From the NCBI GenBank assembly GCA_963803775.1, contig CAWDNS010000001.1, positions 372,001 to 436,000 on the forward strand: a stretch of 64,000 nucleotides of DNA, read 5' to 3'. The notes beneath the pieces are model-generated. The model did not search any database. It was not told the origin of the DNA and saw only the letters and a list, made by a program, of their open reading frames with translations. The translations under genes were made by a program, and so were the position numbers. The DNA is from JABCZH01 sp963803775. GTDB taxonomy: Bacteria; Acidobacteriota; Terriglobia; Terriglobales; Acidobacteriaceae. Below, in pieces: positions 53,363-59,854 of this stretch (positions within the stretch are counted from its first letter, which is position 1; each line of letters opens with the position of its first letter).

Positions 53363-55216
53363 TCTGCGCTTAACAGTGATTGGACCGGTTCTGCAGTGGT
53401 TTCTGGCACGGTTTTGGGCTGCGCAGTGAAATCTCTCAACGAGAGTTCCAGACCGCCGAAGTCAGGATGGTCATTGTGATCGAGAGTGAATGCAATATCG
53501 ATGACATCACCCGCCATGAGTTGCGCTTGCTGAACTCGTTCCGCCATCCGCCATCCCAGAGCTTTGTAGGTGACGGACTTTCGCCAGTTTTCAGAGCGAA
53601 TGGTGGAATGCGGTGTGCTTTGTTCATTCAGACGATCTCCGTTCCAAGCTAATTTCAGCCGGATGTGCTTCTCCTTCATGATTTGCGGAGGCGCCATCAG
53701 CCGCGCATTGCGGGCAGTGAACATAGGTTCGTAGTTTCCACTTCCAAAGGGTTGCAACAGGCTTAGGGCCTGGAACAATTCCGGGGTCACGTTGCCGAGT
53801 TCAAGTTCGGCGTCAATGTTCAGAGTGGGTTCGAAGTCGCTGACTGTCAAGCAGGCACGCGCATAAAGATCAAGATGGGTGCGCAATTCATGGACACGCC
53901 CGGACGGGCAGAGAAAACCCGACAGCATGGGAGTGTCCGCCGAAGCGGGTAAAAAGGTGCGAACAGGATTCCAGGGCATTGAGTAGGTGAAAGGGACGGG
54001 ATGGAGCGGCCTGAGCCGTGGGCTTCTTCGCCATCGCGCGAAACCACCAGCGTAGGACGGCCGTAGCGTTCGACGACGCGAGTTGCGGTAATGCCGATGA
54101 CGCCGCGGTGCCAGCCTTCGCCATCCACCACAATGCAAAACGCGTTGGGAGGGTTGGCGTCCTCGTGAAAACGCCAGCGATGGCGTCAGATACGGCGTTC
54201 TTCTTCCTGCCGCTCCGAGTTCAGTTGATCGAGACTTGGCGGCGAGTTCACGGGCGCGTGCGGCATCCTTCATGCTGAAAAGCTCAATGACATCGGCGGC
54301 GACGTCCATGCGCCCGGCAGCATTGATTCGCGGCGCAACGCGAAATCCGACTTCGCCCGAAGTGAGCGGACGTCCGCTCAACTTGCGCGGTTTCGAGCAG
54401 AGCCTTTAGCCCCGGATTGACCGCCGAACGCAACTCCTCCAGCCCCAACTTGGCAAAAACGCGATTTTCGCCCGTCAGCGGCACCGAGTCGGCAATAGTC
54501 GCGATGGCGACAATCTTGATGAAGACTGAGCAGAGCGCCTGATCACGTGCGGCAGATCTCGCTCCATAAAGCCTGCGCCAACTTGAACGCTACACCTGCG
54601 CCACAAATCACTTTGCAGGGATATTCGCAACCCGCCTGGTTCGGATTCAGCACCGCCAGCGCGTGGGGACGCCGTCCGCGCCCGGCAGGTGATGATCAGT
54701 CACGATCAGATCCACGCCCAGGCGTTGTGCCGTCTCCGCCGGGGCAAAGGCGCGAATGCCGATATCGACGCTGATGATCAGGCGAATGCCGGCAGCCGCG
54801 GCGCGCTCGATGACATCATCGCGCAGATCGTAGCCTTCGTTGAATGCGATGCGGAACATGGAAGTCCGGGAGTGCCGCCGCAAAGCTCGATGGCCGTTTC
54901 AAGATAACAACGGCAGTGGTGCCGTCAACGTCATAGTCGCCATAGATCAGGATGCCTTCTTCGCGCGCGATGGCGGCCTCGATGCGTTCTACAGCGGCTT
55001 TCATGCCGCACATCAGGTAAGGCGAATGAAGATGGCGATTGAGGGATTCAAGAAACGTTCGGCGGTTTCGGCGATCAGTAATGCCACGAATGATCAATAG
55101 CTGAGCGAGCTGTGGTAGTAACTTCATTGCCCAGTCGCAAGCTGGGAATGGCACGCAGTTGACCAGCAAGGATTTCGGCATGCGTCACATCTGCCGTTCT
55201 GTAATGCCATGTTCAT
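53359..55216 (-). pseudogene. recJ: Single-stranded-DNA exonuclease RecJ, at least seven frameshifts
   Basis: 5'-3' ssDNA exonuclease with DHH domain. Pieces in order from ATG 55216: TWHYRTADVTHAEILAGQLR, KLLPQLAQLLIIRGITDRRN, EEGILIYGDYDVDGTTAVVI (metal-binding DYDVDG), RLIISVDIGIRAFAPAETAQ, LGVDLIVTDHHLPGAD (DHH), a broken central region, and RINAAGRMDVAADVIELFSM of the DHHA1 part. The 3' part is intact (53359 to about 53900: LDLYARACLTVSDFEPTLNI). Each join needs a single-base shift. Conserved motifs survive, so the gene was probably functional and the sequence here is poor. Ends convergently with the lipase. Confidence 0.88.
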
Positions 55217-55315
55217 CGGGTTGCCCTCTATGTGGACACCTGTGTTCTCTATGGTTACGCTTTTTCTCCACAGTGGGCATCGAGATCCACAGAAAGAAGT
55301 ACTACACGTAAGTGG

Positions 55316-55793
55316 TTACGGCTCGTCGTCAAAGCCGGGTTCGTCCATGGGCATGCCGCCGAAGTCTTCCGCCATTTCGAGTATCCCCTGATAGCGCTCG
55401 TACCACGCGCGTGGAGGATTCATAGACCATCATCACACCCTGGTGCGCGAAGCCGAGCTGCACAAATCCGGTCTTGCCGATATAGGTTCGAAGCCAGCGA
55501 GCCTCTTCGATGTCTTCATCGTTGGTGAACTCGGCGTTGGTCAGCCGCTGGATCATGGCGTCGAGCTCTTCGCGCTCCAGATTCCAGGAGTCCATGGTCA
55601 GAAACGGCGCGCCCGCCGCCTTGGCCAGTTCGACAAAATCCTTCCAGCCATCGGGATTGTCATCTGGCTTCCAGATCACACTCTGCACTTCTTCATAGTC
55701 CACATAACCCGGGAACCGGCGCATCCGTGGCCCTCGATGAAGGCAATCATGTCATCTTTAAGGCTGGCGAGATCATCAGGCGACGGGTGACAT
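55316..55793 (-). pseudogene. Conserved hypothetical protein, three frameshifts
   Basis: I do not recognise a named family. From an ATG at 55793 the frames assemble as DDLASLKDDMIAFIEGHG, MRRFPGYVDYEEVQSVIWKP, FVELAKAAGAPFLTMDSWNL, EDIEEARWLRTYIGKTGFVQ, then YERYQGILEMAEDFGGMPMD and FDDEP-stop at 55316. Roughly 158 residues, acidic, no signal peptide. Shifts near 55780, 55720 and 55410 break it. Between recJ and two divergent DUF507 genes; the same stretch has other broken genes. Confidence 0.7.
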
Positions 55794-55862
55794 GGAGAAT
55801 TTCCGAATTATGTGGATATTGTATGCCGGAAAGAGAAAGAGTGTCAGGAGAATCGAGCATTC

Positions 55863-55943
55863 AGCAGTCAGCACTCAGCATTATGCCGCGTGTGCCGAGC
55901 GGGACCGATCAAGCTGAACGCTGACGGCTGAGTGCTGACTGCT
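55863..55943. repeat. 17-bp perfect TCAGC-type inverted repeat
   Basis: AGCAGTCAGCACTCAGC (55863-55879) is the exact reverse complement of 55927-55943, with a 47-base loop that itself holds GCTGAACGCTGACG. Sits between the divergent hypothetical gene and the first DUF507 gene. The word CAGCACTCAGC is shared with the element at 27535. Confidence 0.85.
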
Positions 55944-55991
55944 CCCTGTGCTACACTAATTGTTTCTTAGCACACATCCTGACTCCGCATC

Positions 55992-56271
55992 ATGCTGCTC
56001 TCGAAAGAATATGTGGGCTACCTGGCCCGCGAAGTCACCAAAAAACTAATCGCGGGCGAATTCATTGAAACCAAGGCCGCTCCCGTGGTGCACGGAGAAG
56101 GTGCATGCCGCCATGCTCGAGGAGATGACCCTCGAAGACCGCATCAACGACGAGGTGCGCGTCATTCTCGAAGCCTACTCCGCCGAGATGCAGAAGACCG
56201 GCGCCAACTACCAGGAGATGTTCCGCAAGGTGAAGAGCGAACTGGTGCGCAAATACAAGGCGGTGCTGTGA
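55992..56271 (+). pseudogene. DUF507 protein, first copy, one frameshift
   Basis: About 93 residues when joined: MLLSKEYVGYLAREVTKKLI then, one frame over after about 56088, TEKVHAAMLEEMTLEDRIND and YQEMFRKVKSELVRKYKAVL. DUF507 is a small family of unknown function; two copies commonly stand in tandem. The stop overlaps the GTG start of the second copy (GTGA). A one-base shift is the only defect. Confidence 0.85.
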
Positions 56272-56544
56272 GAGTCAGCCGCGACAAGGTGAACAAGATT
56301 GCGCACGCGGTCACCGACGCACTGGCCGACGGTAACGAGCGTCGAATTCGTCGAAGACCGCAATACCATTCGCCTCGAAGTGCGCCAGATGCTGGAAGAG
56401 CTGCTCAACCAAGAAGAGAAAATCGATCAGACCGCCCGCCAGAAGATCGAGAGCCAGAAGCGCACCATCCTCGAAGGCAGCCAGGAGTGGGACATCCTCT
56501 ACCGCAAGTATTACCAGGAAGAAGTCAAGAAGCTGGGTGTGTAG
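56268..56544 (+). pseudogene. DUF507 protein, second copy, one frameshift
   Basis: About 92 residues. GTG start at 56268 (VRVSRDKVNKIAHAVTDALA), frame change near 56330, then VEFVEDRNTIRLEVRQMLEE and EWDILYRKYYQEEVKKLGV-stop. Clear paralogue in layout of the first copy: N-terminal helix, acidic linker, C-terminal basic helix. Coupled to it by a four-base overlap. Confidence 0.84.
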
Positions 56545-56666
56545 GAATTAAAGGAAGCGAGCCAAGCGCGCGATTATTGCGTCGCAAAGAACGCGACGCT
56601 TCGTGTGGCTCGCCCAGGTCCTTCGGCGACAAGAAGCACGTCGCCTCAGGATGACAAGTCTGAAAC

Positions 56667-56693
56667 AAAAAGCCCTACGCATCCGCGCAGGGC
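56667..56693 (-). terminator. Rho-independent terminator of the HELLE-motif gene
   Basis: Read on the minus strand: GCCCTgCGC-GGAT-GCGtAGGGC followed by TTTTT. The stem pairs five and three bases around one mismatch, and a T-run follows. It lies 24 bases after the stop codon at 56717 in the direction of transcription. Confidence 0.8.
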
Positions 56694-56716
56694 CTCTCGA
56701 CAAAACTACAGCGGAC

Positions 56717-57526
56717 CTAAGCTGCCGCTTTGCGCGCGAGCACCTGCTGCAAGCGTTCGCGGTACAGCGTCGTCCGGTGAGTGATCTCCTTGTAAGTGTG
56801 GCTGGTCACCCATTGCGTACGCGGCGTTCGCCTCCGTTCGCGGCGGCTGCCCACGTTGCCACGGTGCTGCGCGTCGCCAAGTGTCTTCTGGGCCGTGAAT
56901 TGCTGCCATCCCGTCCCGTCGCTGACGCTGAAGATTCCGATGTATCCCCCGGACATCAATTCCAGTGGTTCCGAGATATTGTTGGTTTGGTCAAACTGGG
57001 TTGACCCTTCGGCACGAAAGGTTTCGAACCAGGAGGGGAACACGAAGTCGGAGACCAGCACGGTACCGATCTTGTAAGAAAATGCATCGGACTCGCAGGC
57101 GTCGCAAACTTCGTAGGCATACAGAGTGCCGGTCGTCTCTTCGTTCTGAACAAACACGGTCAGGTTGATGTTGGGATCGGCCAGCATTTCCAGCAGCTCG
57201 TGACTGGCGGTGACCGTCCAGCTGTTGCCGTATTTCAAGTCGGTGGCAGCGAAAACCTTGCCCAGCGGCAGGCCGTCGGGAGTAAGGTCGTGGTAGCCGA
57301 GAGCGCCGGCCTGATCGGAGTCGTCGAGAATGGTCAGCCACCAGGTACCAATCGGCGGTGTGGTGCCGGTTGGGATAAATGTGAGTTCGGCGTCGGTTCC
57401 CCATGCCGGGCGAAAGTCGTTGGTGACTTGTTGCTGCAAGGCGTTGACCACAGGACGTATCGCGGTGTCAGTCAGCACCGTGCTGGCATTGATAATCGAG
57501 ATTTGAATAGCAGTTGTTTGTGGCAT
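56717..57526 (-). CDS. Unknown protein with conserved HELLEMLADP motif
   Basis: 269 residues. I recall no assigned function for this family, which occurs in diverse soil bacteria. Visible: TAIQISIINASTVLTDTAIR at the start, GTWWLTILDDSDQAGALGYHD, then TASHELLEMLADPNINL (His-Glu at residues about 108-109, and a Glu three residues on, which could be a metal site), a CDAC pair, and DFVFPSWFETFRAEGSTQFD. The C-terminal 50 residues are Arg-rich and diverge. No signal peptide. A good terminator follows, so it is a stand-alone gene. Confidence 0.72.
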   Translation of the reverse strand: MPQTTAIQISIINASTVLTDTAIRPVVNALQQQVTNDFRPAWGTDAELTFIPTGTTPPIGTWWLTILDDSDQAGALGYHDLTPDGLPLGKVFAATDLKYGNSWTVTASHELLEMLADPNINLTVFVQNEETTGTLYAYEVCDACESDAFSYKIGTVLVSDFVFPSWFETFRAEGSTQFDQTNNISEPLELMSGGYIGIFSVSDGTGWQQFTAQKTLGDAQHRGNVGSRRERRRTPRTQWVTSHTYKEITHRTTLYRERLQQVLARKAAA

Positions 57527-57845
57527 TTATTTCTCCTTCCTAAATGAAGTTTAAGAGGACGCGTAGCGGAGAACAGCGCGGCTCGTCTTTTTGAGCTTAT
57601 CCCCGCATTGCTGACTACGAACCGGATAAATCGCTTTGCACAAAGGGTAGATTCCCATTTTGGGCCAATGAGTTACAGAGGTTTGGCTGCTCTCGCAGCC
57701 TTTGAGAGGGCGAGCTCTTGAATCAGCATTCGGTTGCTTCCCGGAGACCTGGGAACAAAAAACAGCGGCATTGGACTCGCGCTCGCAGTAACATAGTCAC
57801 GGTTTCCATGATTCACCCAGCCCTCGTAAACAGGAGAATGCGACC
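57527..57845. other. 319-base spacer before gdhA with one hairpin
   Basis: Between the divergent HELLE-motif gene and gdhA. It holds GGCTGC-TCTC-GCAGCC at 57685-57700, a perfect six-base stem. gdhA has AGGAG ten bases before its ATG (57832-57836). I could not find a convincing -35/-10 pair. Otherwise nothing recognisable. Confidence 0.4.
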
Positions 57846-59240
57846 ATGAGCGTTATGACCCCGCCCAACGTCAAGAATTCGGGCGACTACATTGAAGACG
57901 TACTCGCGACCGTCAAGGCCAAGAACGCGGCAGAGTCGGAGTTTCACCAGGCAGTGCAAGAAGTGTTGGACTCGCTGCGGCTGGTGTTGCAGAAGCATCC
58001 CGAATACCGGTCGGCGAGAATTCTGGAGCGCATCACCGAGCCGGAGCGCGTGCTGATGTTCCGCGTGCCCTGGTTCGACGATCGCGGCGACGTTCAAGTC
58101 AACCGCGGCTTCCGCATTGAAATGAACAGCGCGATCGGTCCTTATAAAGGTGGACTGCGTTTCCATCCGTCGGTGAATCTCGGCATCTTGAAGTTCCTCG
58201 CGTTTGAGCAGGTATTCAAGAACTCGCTGACCACCCTGCCCATGGGCGGCGGCAAGGGCGGTTCGGATTTCGATCCCAAGGGCAAGAGCGATAACGAAGT
58301 CATGCGCTTCTGCCAGAGTTTCATGACCGAGTTGCAGCGCCACATTGGCCCCGACACCGACGTTCCCGCCGGCGATATCGGCGTCGGTGGACGCGAGATC
58401 GGCTTTCTCTTTGGCCAGTACAAGCGCCTGCGCAACGAATTCACCGGCGTGCTGACCGGCAAGGGCCTCAACTGGGGCGGGTCGTTGATTCGTCCCGAGG
58501 CCACTGGCTACGGGTGCGTGTACTTTGCCAATGAAATGCTGAAGACGCGCAAGGAAACTTTCGATGGCAAACTCTGCCTGGTTTCCGGCAGCGGCAACGT
58601 TTCGCAATATACGGTGGAGAAGCTGCTCGACTTTGGCGCCAAACCGATTACCTGGTCTGACTCCGACGGCGTAATCTTCGATCCCGATGGCATCGACCGC
58701 GAGAAACTCGCCTGGGTGATGGAGCTGAAGAACGTACGGCGTGGACGCATCCGTGAATATACGGACAAATACAAGAAAGCCGTGTTCATGCCGACCGACG
58801 TGAAGCTCGACCACAATCCCATCTGGAACATCAAAGCGGATTGCGCCTTTCCCAGCGCCACGCAGAACGAGATCAAAGCGAAGGACGCTGCCAACCTGCT
58901 GAAAAACGGCTGCAAATTGGTGGCCGAAGGCGCGAACATGCCGTGCACGCTCGAAGCCACCAAGATGTTCCTCGACGCCAAGACCCTCTACGGCCCGGCG
59001 AAAGCCGCGAACGCAGGCGGTGTCGCGACTTCTGGATTAGAGATGGCCCAGAACAGCGCCCGCCTAAGCTGGACGCGCGAAGAAGTGGATGACCGTCTGC
59101 ACAAGATCATGATCGCCATTCACAAAACCTGCTTCGAGACAGCCGAGAAGTATGGCACGCCGGGCAATCTGGTGAATGGGGCGAATATTGGCGGCTTCAT
59201 GAAAGTTGCCAATGCGATGTTGGATCAGGGGCTGGTGTAG
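57846..59240 (+). CDS. gdhA: NADP-specific glutamate dehydrogenase
   Basis: 464 residues, the usual length of hexameric NADP-dependent enzymes. Reductively aminates 2-oxoglutarate. Substrate-site GPYKGGLRFHPSVNLGILKF, catalytic Lys in LTTLPMGGGKGGSDFDPKGK, then GRGVP-equivalent ATGYGCVYFANEML, the Rossmann loop SGSGNVSQYTVEKLLDFGAK with the following Ser-Asp (WSDSDG), which fits NADPH preference, and the C-terminal GANIGGFMKVANAMLDQG. Cytoplasmic. A hairpin follows directly after the stop. Confidence 0.96.
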   Translation: MSVMTPPNVKNSGDYIEDVLATVKAKNAAESEFHQAVQEVLDSLRLVLQKHPEYRSARILERITEPERVLMFRVPWFDDRGDVQVNRGFRIEMNSAIGPYKGGLRFHPSVNLGILKFLAFEQVFKNSLTTLPMGGGKGGSDFDPKGKSDNEVMRFCQSFMTELQRHIGPDTDVPAGDIGVGGREIGFLFGQYKRLRNEFTGVLTGKGLNWGGSLIRPEATGYGCVYFANEMLKTRKETFDGKLCLVSGSGNVSQYTVEKLLDFGAKPITWSDSDGVIFDPDGIDREKLAWVMELKNVRRGRIREYTDKYKKAVFMPTDVKLDHNPIWNIKADCAFPSATQNEIKAKDAANLLKNGCKLVAEGANMPCTLEATKMFLDAKTLYGPAKAANAGGVATSGLEMAQNSARLSWTREEVDDRLHKIMIAIHKTCFETAEKYGTPGNLVNGANIGGFMKVANAMLDQGLV

Positions 59241-59260
59241 AGACGTTGCTGGCAACGTCT
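59241..59260. terminator. Hairpin immediately after the gdhA stop
   Basis: AGACGTTGC-TG-GCAACGTCT forms a perfect nine-base stem beginning at the base after the TAG. No T-run follows, so it is either a weak intrinsic terminator or an RNA-stability element. Confidence 0.5.
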
Positions 59261-59322
59261 GAGGTGGCGATAAAGAGGGGCGGGAGGGTTTTCCACCCCG
59301 CAAGTTCTTCTCGGAGAGCACT

Positions 59323-59847
59323 ATGGCCGATGTGTTTCTTGAGCAAACGGGCGTACACAGCGAAGAACGGGCTATGGTCGAGTCCCTCAAGTCGGCGCTT
59401 GGGAGAAATAGGACCTACCGCGACGCGGCGGACGACCGGACACGAATAGCATTTCGCACCGCATGGGCCCGCCTTATTCGCATTGAGTCGCCCGCCTATT
59501 CCCTTCCGGTAACGGACGAGCAGCACTGCGCAACGATTCAACGGATAGCAGACAAATTATCGGGCGATTTTGGGCGATGCCTGATCAACGGTCGTCTTCG
59601 ATATGGCACATCTCAGAAGGCGCTGAATCTATATCTGAAATACCTGTGGCGTTTAGGAAGCACAAAAATGACGCCACCGCACTGCCCTATAGACAGCCAA
59701 GCACTTGCCGCAGGCGGGGTCGATGGGGCATGGACCAAGTGTGACAGTGAGAAGCAGTATACGGAGTGGATTGGCAGGCTTAGGCTAAAGGCGAAGCCAC
59801 TCTGTCTGGCGGAATGGGAATACGGAATCTGGACGCCGTCGAAGTAA
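59323..59847 (+). CDS. Hypothetical protein
   Basis: 174 residues, no signal peptide or membrane segment. Notable stretches: FRTAWARLIRIESPAYSLPV, RYGTSQKALNLYLKYLWRLG, PPHCPIDSQALAAGG and LAEWEYGIWTPSK. I do not recognise the family. It has a less Lys/Glu-biased makeup than its neighbours and stands between gdhA and the receiver-ATP-grasp gene, whose start is seven bases after its stop. ATG 59323 has TCTCGGAGAGC upstream as ribosome-binding site. Confidence 0.65.
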   Translation: MADVFLEQTGVHSEERAMVESLKSALGRNRTYRDAADDRTRIAFRTAWARLIRIESPAYSLPVTDEQHCATIQRIADKLSGDFGRCLINGRLRYGTSQKALNLYLKYLWRLGSTKMTPPHCPIDSQALAAGGVDGAWTKCDSEKQYTEWIGRLRLKAKPLCLAEWEYGIWTPSK

Positions 59848-59854
59848 CGTCCGT

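Noticed and set aside
57813..58814. 333-codon open frame on the minus strand
   Set aside because: Antisense to gdhA; a known artefact of highly biased glutamate dehydrogenase genes. No domain seen.
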